Positions 1 to 6,181 of a stretch of 7,516 nucleotides of DNA are shown here, piece by piece. The number at the start of each line of letters is the position of its first letter. Within the stretch, counting starts at the first letter, position 1. The position numbers and the translations under genes were made by a program. This DNA is from Deltaproteobacteria bacterium. GTDB taxonomy: Bacteria > Myxococcota > Polyangia > Polyangiales > B10-G4. The stretch lies in contig JAFDCW010000195.1 of assembly GCA_019312705.1 (NCBI GenBank), forward strand, positions 1 through 7,516. The letters run 5' to 3'. Under the pieces are notes generated by a model. It did not search any database, had not been told where the DNA came from, and saw nothing but the letters and a program-made list of their open reading frames with translations.

Positions 1-1019
1 CACCGACCGAACGCGAGGGAGTGTTCGCCCTCGACGGATACGAGGTAGCGTCGCGGATGAGCTACTTCATCTGGGCCTCTCCCCCCGATGCCGCGCTCTA
101 CGAGGCCGCGGCCTCGGGTGCGCTCGAGACGTCTGCCGGCCGACGGACCGAAGCGACCCGCATGCTCGCCGATCCTCGGGCGCAGAATCAGCTCAGGCGC
201 TTCCACACCATGTGGCTGGGCTACCGCGTCCTGCCCCACGACGCCGACCTCGTCGCCGACTTCGCGATGGAGACTGGCGCGCTCATCGACCGAGTCATCT
301 TCGAAGAGCCCCAAGACTACATGAACCTCTTCAACTTCGACGAGACCTACCTCAACACGGATCTCGCGACCCACTACGGCCTGCCCGCCCCCGATGGCGG
401 CGAGGGTTGGGTGCCCTACGGCGACTCCGGCCGGGCGGGCATCCTCTCCCACGGCACCGTGCTCTCGGCGTTTGCGAAGTTCGCCGATACCAGCCCGACG
501 CAGCGCGGGATCCTCATTCGCACTCGGCTGATGTGTCAGCAGATACCGCCGCCGCCCCCGACCGTCGATGTCGACGCCGAGCCGGAAGGCGCTGAAGGCG
601 CGTGCAAGTACGAGCGCTACGCCGCCCACCGCGAGAACTCGGGCTGCGCCGGGTGTCACAACGCGATGGACCCCATCGGCTTTGGCCTGGAGAACTACGA
701 CATGGCTGGCAGGTTCCGGGAGCACGACGATGGACGTCCCGAGTGCACCATCGCGGGCGACGGCAACCTGCCCGGCGGCGGCACCTTCAACGGCCCCGCC
801 GAGCTGGGTCAGCAGCTCATCGACCAAGGCCACATCGAGAGCTGCGTGATGGAGCAGCTCTACAGCTTCGCCATCGGGCGGTCGGCCCGCGGGGTCGAAT
901 CCGAGGCGGTCGACGAGCTGCTCGCGGAATTCGCCGCGAGTGGCCACGACTTATCGGCACTCATCACCGGATTCGTAGCGAGCGAGCGATTTGCGCATCG
1001 CCGAGAGGAGGCACTCTGA
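1..1019 (+). CDS. DUF1592/DUF1588/DUF1585 domain protein, 3' part (5' end outside window)
   Basis: The reading frame is open from base 3, so the gene begins upstream; the GTG at 21 is an internal codon, not a start. In order I see a DUF1592-like end (YEVASRMSYFIWASPPDAAL, bases 39-98), a DUF1588-like block (SPTQRGILIRTRLMCQQIPPPPP followed by a CAGCH heme c motif at 645-659 and MDPIGFGLENYDMAGR), and a DUF1585-like tail (LLAEFAASGHDLSALITGFVASERF). These domains form the C-terminal half of large exported proteins common in Planctomycetes and Myxococcota; their biochemical role is not established. The single CXXCH suggests covalent heme c, and therefore a periplasmic or surface location, but any signal peptide lies outside the window. 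The stop overlaps the ATG of the following DUF1552 gene, which is the usual partner of this family, so joint function is likely. Family assignment is firm; function is unknown. Confidence 0.9.
   Translation, partial: PTEREGVFALDGYEVASRMSYFIWASPPDAALYEAAASGALETSAGRRTEATRMLADPRAQNQLRRFHTMWLGYRVLPHDADLVADFAMETGALIDRVIFEEPQDYMNLFNFDETYLNTDLATHYGLPAPDGGEGWVPYGDSGRAGILSHGTVLSAFAKFADTSPTQRGILIRTRLMCQQIPPPPPTVDVDAEPEGAEGACKYERYAAHRENSGCAGCHNAMDPIGFGLENYDMAGRFREHDDGRPECTIAGDGNLPGGGTFNGPAELGQQLIDQGHIESCVMEQLYSFAIGRSARGVESEAVDELLAEFAASGHDLSALITGFVASERFAHRREEAL
1003..1011 (+). promoter_or_regulatory. Strong ribosome binding site for the DUF1552 gene
   Basis: GAGAGGAGG lies inside the end of the upstream coding region. 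Its AGGAGG core (1006-1011) is seven bases before the ATG at 1019. It fixes this ATG as the DUF1552 start, although the same frame stays open upstream to about base 602 without a comparable signal. Confidence 0.8.
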
Positions 1020-2554
1020 TGGCACTGAAGCTCGACAGGCGAACCTTCCTCCTCGGAGTCGGCGGCGGTGTGGCGGTGAGCCTCCCGGTCCTCGACTGCA
1101 TGCTCGACGGCAACGGTAACCGCGCCGTGGCTCAAACTGGCGCGGCGCCCTCGCGCTACGCGTTGCTCTTCGGCGGCCAGGCCCTCGGGGGCGACAGTTG
1201 GGCCGAGGACAGCTACATGATCGACGGGACTCGGTCGACCGAGACCGGTCACTTCGTCGCTCCGGCAGAGGAGGGCGCCGGTTATACGATGACCACGCCG
1301 CTCGAGCCCCTGGCGACGCTCCGTGACGACTTCAGCATCGTCAGCAACCTCGCCATCCCCTTCAACGCCTCGGACTCGAGCGGGACGGGCGTGCCCGCGG
1401 GCGGCGCCTATCGCGACTTTCACGGCGGCGGCAAGAGCCCGCTGCTCTCGGGTACACGCTCGACGGACGCCTCGTTCATCTGCAATGGCCCGACGTCGGA
1501 CCAGATCATCGCCGACATGCACGACGGCGATACAACCTTCCGCCACATGGTCATGCGCGCCCAGGTGCCGTTCTACCTGAGCGGCTACGATCACTCCGGG
1601 CGCCAATACCTCTCCTACCGGGGCGCCGGGCGCAGCGGGCGCATCGAGGCGCAGACCAGCCCTCGCAACGCCTATATGTCGCTCTTCACCGGCTTCGTGC
1701 CCGATGACGGCGCGGGCGCGGCTCGCCTCGACTTCGAGCTTCGGGCTCGGCGCAGCGTACTCGACCTCATCGGCGAAAAGCGCGACCGCGTCTTGGCCCG
1801 AGTCGGGCGCGTCGATCAGGTGCGCCTCGAGCGGCACTTCGACGAGATTCGCGCTCTCGAGCTGCGCATCGCGGCCATCCCCCCGATGGCCACCGGCGAG
1901 TGTCAGGTCCTACCCGACCCGGGCGCCGACCCGTCGATCGGTAGCGACAACTCTGGCGCTGGCAGCGCCGAGATCACCGGCGGAACCGGATACAGCAACG
2001 AACACGAGCGCGCCCGCGTGATGTGCGATCTGATCCACATGGGGTTCGTCTGCGATCTCTCCCGTGTCGCCACGCTGCAGATCACCGCCTTCCAGTCCCA
2101 CATGAGCGTCCTGCCCGTGTCGACGGACTTCGGCTACCCGGCGTATGCCGATTTGCACGAACTCGGCCACAACGGCGATACGAACAACCGCGGCCAGTTT
2201 CACGTCTCGATGATGCTCCAGTGGCACATCTCCCACTACGCCTACCTGATGCAGAAGCTGAAGGACACGCCGGAAGGCGGCGGCAACGTGCTCGACAACT
2301 CCACCCTCGTCTTCACGGCCGAGGCCGGTCATGGTCGCCAGCTCAACGACGGCTCGAGCCCTAACGCCACCCACTGCGTCGAAAACATGTCGATGCTCAT
2401 CGGCGGGCACGGCGGCGGGTTGCGCACCGGCCAGCACGTGCGCACCTCAGGGGCCCATCCGGCTCAGGCTCTCGTCACGGCGATGCAGGCGGCCGGGTAC
2501 ACCGGCGACGGCCTCGGCGAGGTCACCGGAAACATTCCAGAACTCCTGGGTTGA
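1019..2554 (+). CDS. DUF1552 domain protein, Tat-exported
   Basis: This encodes 511 residues. The N terminus carries a twin-arginine motif, DRRTFLLG (residues 6-13), then a hydrophobic stretch GVGGGVAVSLPVLDCML and a possible cleavage site after AVA (about residue 38), so export in the folded state through the Tat system is expected. The body matches the DUF1552 pattern: SRYALLFGG near residue 46, an 'SIVSNLAIP' segment, HGGGKSPLLSG, a long helical LDLIGEKRDRVLARVGRVDQVRLERHFDEIRALELRI region, and a C-terminal STLVFTAEAGHGRQLNDGSSPNATH followed by MSMLIGGHGGGLRTGQH. The length is typical of the family. The start is set by an AGGAGG site and by its position on the previous stop (TGATG). DUF1552 proteins almost always neighbour DUF1592/1588/1585 proteins; neither has a proven reaction. 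The export signal is read directly from the sequence, and a shared extracytoplasmic task with the upstream protein is inference. Confidence 0.92.
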   Translation: MALKLDRRTFLLGVGGGVAVSLPVLDCMLDGNGNRAVAQTGAAPSRYALLFGGQALGGDSWAEDSYMIDGTRSTETGHFVAPAEEGAGYTMTTPLEPLATLRDDFSIVSNLAIPFNASDSSGTGVPAGGAYRDFHGGGKSPLLSGTRSTDASFICNGPTSDQIIADMHDGDTTFRHMVMRAQVPFYLSGYDHSGRQYLSYRGAGRSGRIEAQTSPRNAYMSLFTGFVPDDGAGAARLDFELRARRSVLDLIGEKRDRVLARVGRVDQVRLERHFDEIRALELRIAAIPPMATGECQVLPDPGADPSIGSDNSGAGSAEITGGTGYSNEHERARVMCDLIHMGFVCDLSRVATLQITAFQSHMSVLPVSTDFGYPAYADLHELGHNGDTNNRGQFHVSMMLQWHISHYAYLMQKLKDTPEGGGNVLDNSTLVFTAEAGHGRQLNDGSSPNATHCVENMSMLIGGHGGGLRTGQHVRTSGAHPAQALVTAMQAAGYTGDGLGEVTGNIPELLG

Positions 2555-2587
2555 GGCGAACCGGGGGGCCGTCGACGCTTCCCCCTT

Positions 2588-2603
2588 CGATCGCCGGCGA
2601 TCG
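2588..2603. repeat. Perfect 16-bp palindrome in the spacer before the lipoprotein gene
   Basis: CGATCGCCGGCGATCG reads the same on both strands, centred at 2595/2596, in the 83-base spacer between the DUF1552 stop and the lipoprotein ATG. It could be an operator for the lipoprotein gene. It has no loop and no T-run, so it is a poor intrinsic terminator. The function is not known. Confidence 0.6.
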
Positions 2604-2637
2604 GCGTTCGGCGCGGATCTCCTGTAGCGTATCCTCG

Positions 2638-3339
2638 ATGCGACACTCGGTCCTCTCCTCGACTTCGTTGGTGCTGCTGGTTCTTGCTCTGGGGGCCTGC
2701 GGCGGACGGGGCCATGCGCCCACCGAGCAGCAGTTCACCCAGACCAACCTCCGGGTGCGTGGCAATCAGCTCACCTCGATCAACGAGTGGCGTGGAGCCG
2801 AGGTCCTTCCGATCTGCACGCCGGTGCAGGTGACGGTGGCTCGGGGCCGTCAAATCCATTTCTCGTCGGGGACCGAGAACTACCGCTTCGTGCTCTATCG
2901 CCGGACCCAGGTGCCGGTCGAGGCGCAGCTCGCGCGCTACTTCGGGCCGACCTGCCCCAAGGTTGACGGCCTGACCCCGACGGATCAGCTGGGCATCCGC
3001 CAGGCGCTGCCCGCGGTGGGTATGACGCGGCAGGGCGTGCTCATGGCCCTCGGCTATCCGCCGGACCACCAGACCCCGGCCCTCGAGGACGACGAATGGA
3101 CCTTCTGGGGCAGCAGCGGCCGAGTGATGGTTCACTTCGATGGGCAATACGTGAAATCGATCGACGGCCTCGACGGGGCGTCGGCGGTGCCCGCGGGGGC
3201 GACCGGCATGGTTCAGGTTCAGACGCCGGGGTCCGCCGGCGATACACCCGTCACCCCCGTGTCGAACGGCGGCGAAGGCGGCAGCACCCTCGAGATCGTC
3301 GAGCACGGCGAAGGCGGGGCGGCGACCGTCGTGCAGTAG
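2638..3339 (+). CDS. Lipoprotein with a BamE/SmpA-like C-terminal half
   Basis: This encodes 233 residues. The N terminus MRHSVLSSTSLVLLVLALGAC is a lipoprotein signal peptide with lipobox LGAC; Cys21 should be lipidated after signal peptidase II cleavage. Gly at position +2 gives no hint of inner-membrane retention. Residues 36-90 contain an SH3-like strand-rich stretch (NLRVRGNQLTSINEWRGAEVLPICTPVQV). Residues 119-175 resemble the BamE/SmpA/OmlA fold: VGMTRQGVLMALGYP, then DDEWTFWG, then MVHFDGQYVKSIDG. The last 50 residues are Gly/Pro/Thr-rich and probably disordered. The ATG is chosen because it starts the signal peptide; no Shine-Dalgarno sequence precedes it, and the frame is open further upstream only to a TTG overlapping the DUF1552 stop. 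BamE proper is shorter and belongs to the outer-membrane protein assembly machine; this protein shares the pattern only, so a role in that complex is not claimed. Confidence 0.85.
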   Translation: MRHSVLSSTSLVLLVLALGACGGRGHAPTEQQFTQTNLRVRGNQLTSINEWRGAEVLPICTPVQVTVARGRQIHFSSGTENYRFVLYRRTQVPVEAQLARYFGPTCPKVDGLTPTDQLGIRQALPAVGMTRQGVLMALGYPPDHQTPALEDDEWTFWGSSGRVMVHFDGQYVKSIDGLDGASAVPAGATGMVQVQTPGSAGDTPVTPVSNGGEGGSTLEIVEHGEGGAATVVQ

Positions 3340-3353
3340 GGGAGAAGACGTCG

Positions 3354-3379
3354 CCGTTGTTCAGACGTCTGAGCAACGG
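3354..3379. repeat. 26-bp dyad symmetry after the lipoprotein stop
   Basis: Two 13-base arms (3354-3366 and 3367-3379) are complementary except for one T/G pair (3360 and 3373), which would be a G-U wobble in RNA. The core TCAGACGTCTGA (3361-3372) is perfectly symmetric. It begins 14 bases after the lipoprotein stop. As RNA it could form a hairpin of about 11 pairs with a four-base loop that stabilises or ends the upstream transcript, but no T-run follows, so a classic intrinsic terminator is not supported. As DNA it could be a binding site for a dimeric regulator. Confidence 0.6.
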
Positions 3380-3656
3380 AGCACCGATGTCGGTACTCGG
3401 ACCGGACGTCTCATCTCGGACCTGGCGGAGCCGGGTTCGCCCCTGCTGAATAGATTCCGAGTCCACGATCAATAGAATCGGTCGGAGAACTTCGCCCAAA
3501 CCCACAAACGCCCGCCGAGATCAGACTGCTTTTCGTGAATCTCTCGCCTGGCCCCGCTCGTGCAATCCCCGGGGTCACCGACCTCGTGCATCGACTCGAG
3601 ACCCTTCTGCGCACTCAGGCGTCTGACGGGTCTCCTGACGCGCGGGGCGGTCGGAT

Positions 3657-3663
3657 GGAGGAG
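3657..3663 (+). promoter_or_regulatory. Ribosome binding site of the VWA gene
   Basis: GGAGGAG lies eight bases before the ATG at 3672 and is the strongest purine-rich match in the spacer. It supports this start, which also begins a basic then hydrophobic export signal. Confidence 0.75.
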
Positions 3664-3671
3664 TCACGGAT

Positions 3672-5141
3672 ATGAAGAGGTCGTTGAGGAAGAAGCTGGG
3701 CAAGGGTGGTTGGGCCCTTGCTCTTTCCGTAGTCGCCGTCGCCGTCGGCAGTATCGTGCTCATGCGGGCGCCGGGCCACGCAGCGCCCCGGACCGGGTTC
3801 GGCGGGAACCCGGTGACCGACCCAGATCCCGGAGACGTGTCCGTGGTCCAGGATGGCCCCACTCAGCTCGCCCTCTCGGGGCCCCTCCTCGACGGTCACT
3901 TCGCCATCTCTCAGGGCGCGGTCCTCGCGAACGGCACGCGCCGATTGCTCGCCGAGCTTCGCCTCACGGCCGCCGACGCCGCCGGCGCGGCCCAGCGTCA
4001 ACCGGTCGCCCTGGCCGTTGTCCTCGACGTCTCGGGCTCGATGCACGGCGACAAGATTGCTCAAGCCAAGAACGCCGTTCGGCAGCTCGTCGAACGCATG
4101 CGCGACGAGGATCAGGTCGCCCTCATCACCTACGACCACGAGACCTACGTGATTCAGCCCCTCGCCCGGGTCGGGTCAGTCCGCGGTGAGTTGATGCGCC
4201 GTATCTCCGCCATCCAGCCCGGAGGCGGCACGGTCATCCCCCAGGCCCTGGTCGCCGGCTCCCAAGCCCTGCAAAGGGCCCCCGGCAACTTGGTCCGCCG
4301 CATGGTGCTGCTCTCCGATGGCCTCGATGGCTCCGGACAAACGGTCGAGATGGTGACGCAAGAGATCCGCGGCCGCGCAACCCAAGGCGTCGCGACTTCG
4401 TCCCTCGGCATCGGCACCGACTACGACGAGCGCTTCATGACCTCGGTCGCCGACGCGGGGCGCGGCAACTACGAGTTCCTGGCCGACGGCGGGCAGCTTC
4501 AGACCTTCCTGCGCCGCGAGCTCGACCAGGCGAGCTCGACGGTCGTCGACAACGTCGCCGTGCTCGTGACCCTCCCCGACGGGGTGCGCGTGAGCAAGGT
4601 GCATGGGGCCGAGGGCAACGGCACGACGGGGCAGGTTCGTGTTCCCTTCGGGGCCATTCCCGCAGGGGACTCGCGCCGCGCGGTCATCGAGCTCGAAATC
4701 GCCGCCGGCGCCCCCGGTCTCCTCGGGCGCCTCGCGGCGACCGTCGACTACCGCACCGTCAGAGACCAGGAGTTCCACCAGATCGGCGACGCAGCCCTTG
4801 CCATCAGCGTCGTCTCGGACGAGGCCCAGGTGGCCGCGACGCGAAACGAGAGCGTCTACGCCGACTCCTGGGCGGTCGTCATCGACGCCGAGCAGCGCGC
4901 CGCCGTCGACCTCTGGCGGAGCGGCGACACGGCCCAGGCGCAGCAGGTCGCTCGACGGAACGTCCAGCGCCTGCGCCAGGTCCAGGCTGCCGCGCCCTCG
5001 GCCGCACCGCGCCTCGAAGGCGTCGTCGCCGAGGCGCAGGCCGACGAGGCGCAGTTCGAAGCGCTGAGCCCCGGGTCGGCCGCAGGTCGCGGCTTCGGTC
5101 TCGGCTCCAACGCCCGCCGACGTACACGGATCGCGTACTGA
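3672..5141 (+). CDS. von Willebrand factor A domain protein, exported or membrane-anchored
   Basis: This encodes 489 residues. A basic start (MKRSLRKKLGKGG) is followed by a hydrophobic helix at about residues 14-31, so it is either a signal peptide (possible cleavage near GHA, residue 37) or a single membrane anchor; the bulk should lie outside the cytoplasm. The VWA domain spans roughly residues 110-285. Its metal-ion-dependent adhesion site looks complete: DVSGSM (119-124, the DxSxS element), Thr187 in GGGT, and Asp216 in LLSDG. Residues 290-380 form a strand-rich domain (VVDNVAVLVTLPDGVRVSKV). Residues 395-465 are Ala/Gln-rich and probably helical, and the tail is basic (ARRRTRIAY). There is no cysteine. 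The layout matches bacterial VWA proteins often annotated as Ca-activated chloride channel homologues, a label without functional proof here; the likely role is metal-dependent protein binding. It is the first gene of an operon, its stop overlapping the start of a membrane protein (TGATG). Confidence 0.9.
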   Translation: MKRSLRKKLGKGGWALALSVVAVAVGSIVLMRAPGHAAPRTGFGGNPVTDPDPGDVSVVQDGPTQLALSGPLLDGHFAISQGAVLANGTRRLLAELRLTAADAAGAAQRQPVALAVVLDVSGSMHGDKIAQAKNAVRQLVERMRDEDQVALITYDHETYVIQPLARVGSVRGELMRRISAIQPGGGTVIPQALVAGSQALQRAPGNLVRRMVLLSDGLDGSGQTVEMVTQEIRGRATQGVATSSLGIGTDYDERFMTSVADAGRGNYEFLADGGQLQTFLRRELDQASSTVVDNVAVLVTLPDGVRVSKVHGAEGNGTTGQVRVPFGAIPAGDSRRAVIELEIAAGAPGLLGRLAATVDYRTVRDQEFHQIGDAALAISVVSDEAQVAATRNESVYADSWAVVIDAEQRAAVDLWRSGDTAQAQQVARRNVQRLRQVQAAAPSAAPRLEGVVAEAQADEAQFEALSPGSAAGRGFGLGSNARRRTRIAY

Positions 5142-5953
5142 TGAAGGGTTTCGGTCGTGTGCTGGTCCTCGGCGCCGTGCTCTCGGCGGCGCCGTACCTC
5201 CCGGGCGCTCACCCGCTGCTCGCGGCGGCCCTCGGGGTCATGGCCGGAGTATTGCTCTCGGTGGTTCTCGCCGGCGCCGTCTCACCGCCGGCGGTCGCCC
5301 TCGGCGCCCTCGGGGCGGTGGCGGTCACGGCGGTGTCGCCGTTTTCGGTGGCCCTCGGGGGCGCCTTGCTCGTCGCGTTTGCCTACGGCGCGCGTATCCT
5401 CCGGGCCCGGACCCTCGTCGCCGGCGCCGTGACCCTCGCGGCGGCCTTTCTCGCCGGTGGATCGGCTGCGTGGATTGTGTGGGCCTATGCCGACGCGGGG
5501 TGGGCTATCCGTGGGGCCTCCGTGATCGTGGCGGCGTTGGTGGCGGCGGCTCCGCTCCTGGTGGCGGTCGACGATCGGGTCGCTCACCGACTGCGCATGC
5601 TCGCCCAGCGTACCGCCGGGGGGCTGCGTCTGCGGTTGTTACGCGCGGTGGTGCTTCGGCGGCGCCACCTCGATGCAGACTATCGACTCTCCCGGGGCAC
5701 GCGGCGTCGCCTCGAGCGCGCGTATCGAGCGCTTCTCGCGACCGCGGGGTCTCGCATAGACTCCTCCGCGTCGCAGCACTTGGTGCTCGATCGGCGGGTC
5801 GATTCGTATGTGTCGGCGCTGACTCGCGCGTCGCGGGCGGCGGCTCGGGCCCATGCACTGTCGACGGGGATTGATGACGCGATTCTGACTGAGCTGCGGC
5901 TCGAGGGGGAGGACTTGGAGGCGAAGGCGGAGGCGTTGGCAGAGGTGGCGTGA
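5141..5953 (+). CDS. Six-helix membrane protein of unknown family with basic helical C-terminal domain
   Basis: This encodes 270 residues and I do not recognise the family. The first half is made of small hydrophobic residues and gives about six membrane segments: near residues 6-20, 25-46, 50-66, 67-86, 91-115 and 123-143. Basic groups at RILRAR (85-90) and DDRVAHRLRMLAQR (144-157) place both termini in the cytoplasm. Residues 160-270 are soluble, rich in Arg and Ala and mostly helical, and end in an acidic helix (LTELRLEGEDLEAKAEALAEVA). No catalytic motif, nucleotide-binding loop or cysteine is visible. The ATG overlaps the VWA stop and lacks a Shine-Dalgarno sequence, so translation probably depends on ribosomes finishing the VWA gene. 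This coupling suggests that the two proteins are needed in fixed proportion, perhaps as partners in the envelope; that is inference. The stop is TGA followed by C, and the frame then stays open through a hexamer repeat (see findings). Confidence 0.8.
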   Translation: MKGFGRVLVLGAVLSAAPYLPGAHPLLAAALGVMAGVLLSVVLAGAVSPPAVALGALGAVAVTAVSPFSVALGGALLVAFAYGARILRARTLVAGAVTLAAAFLAGGSAAWIVWAYADAGWAIRGASVIVAALVAAAPLLVAVDDRVAHRLRMLAQRTAGGLRLRLLRAVVLRRRHLDADYRLSRGTRRRLERAYRALLATAGSRIDSSASQHLVLDRRVDSYVSALTRASRAAARAHALSTGIDDAILTELRLEGEDLEAKAEALAEVA

Positions 5954-5963
5954 CGGGTCGTTC

Positions 5964-6053
5964 CCGTGTCCGAGACCGTAGCCGTAGCCGTGTCCGTGTC
6001 CGTGGCCGTAGCCGTAGCCGTGGCCGACGCCGCGTCCGTGTCCGTGTCCGTGT
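5964..6053. repeat. Degenerate hexanucleotide tandem array, 15 units of CCGNNN
   Basis: Fifteen uninterrupted 6-base units begin with CCG: six CCGTGT, four CCGTAG, two CCGTGG and one each of CCGAGA, CCGACG and CCGCGT. A longer period is visible as well: two CCGTAG units followed by CCGTG recur 30 bases apart (5976-5992 and 6006-6022). The array begins ten bases after the membrane-protein stop and lies between convergent genes. It probably arose by replication slippage and may vary in length between strains. No protein-coding role is required, although some frames are open through it. Confidence 0.9.
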
Positions 6054-6181
6054 GACGGCTCTTCTTCGCTGCGCTCGAACTCGCCGGCGATGCGTGTAGG
6101 GCGTTATTGCTCCTTCGCTCGGGGCGCCTTGGTGATGCCACCGTGCTCGGCCGCGTAGAGGCTCGGTCCCCGGCGAGTAGG
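6054..6181. other. Remainder of the spacer between convergent genes
   Basis: No gene is seen. The stretch holds a 10-bp palindrome TCGCCGGCGA (6081-6090), and CTCGCCGG (6080-6087) is inversely repeated as CCGGCGAG (6170-6177), 82 bases apart. Neither is followed by a T-run on either strand, so I cannot point to an intrinsic terminator, although transcripts from both sides should end in this region. Confidence 0.4.

Larger units (their letters stand above)
3340..3671. other. Gene-free spacer between lipoprotein and VWA operon
   Basis: No plausible gene is seen in these 332 bases. The spacer starts with a 26-bp dyad (listed separately). An AT-richer patch at about 3448-3480 holds TAGATT (3451-3456) and TAGAAT (3473-3478), which resemble -10 boxes, but no matching -35 box lies at the usual distance. 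The last bases hold the ribosome binding site of the VWA gene. The promoter of the VWA operon is probably here, since the preceding gene ends in a dyad and the gap is long, but I cannot place it with confidence. Confidence 0.5.

Noticed and set aside
602..1018. Earlier start for the DUF1552 gene in the same open frame
   Set aside because: The extra residues are an Arg-rich shadow of the upstream gene; the ATG at 1019 has an AGGAGG site and directly begins a Tat signal.
860..1837. Minus-strand open frame of 325 codons opposite the DUF1592-type and DUF1552 genes
   Set aside because: No recognisable domain, biased Ala/Arg/Val/Glu composition and full overlap with two firmly assigned genes.
2464..3306. 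Minus-strand open frame of 280 codons opposite the lipoprotein
   Set aside because: It is His/Arg-rich with no domain pattern, while the plus strand has a clear signal peptide, lipobox and BamE-like pattern.
3354..3379. Intrinsic (rho-independent) terminator
   Set aside because: The dyad lacks a following T-run on either strand, so it is listed as a dyad without an assigned function.
3424..3450. Possible tRNA T-arm (GGGTTCGCCCC)
   Set aside because: No acceptor stem, anticodon arm or D arm can be built around it.
5964..6053. CRISPR array
   Set aside because: Units are six bases long with no spacers; it is a simple degenerate tandem repeat.
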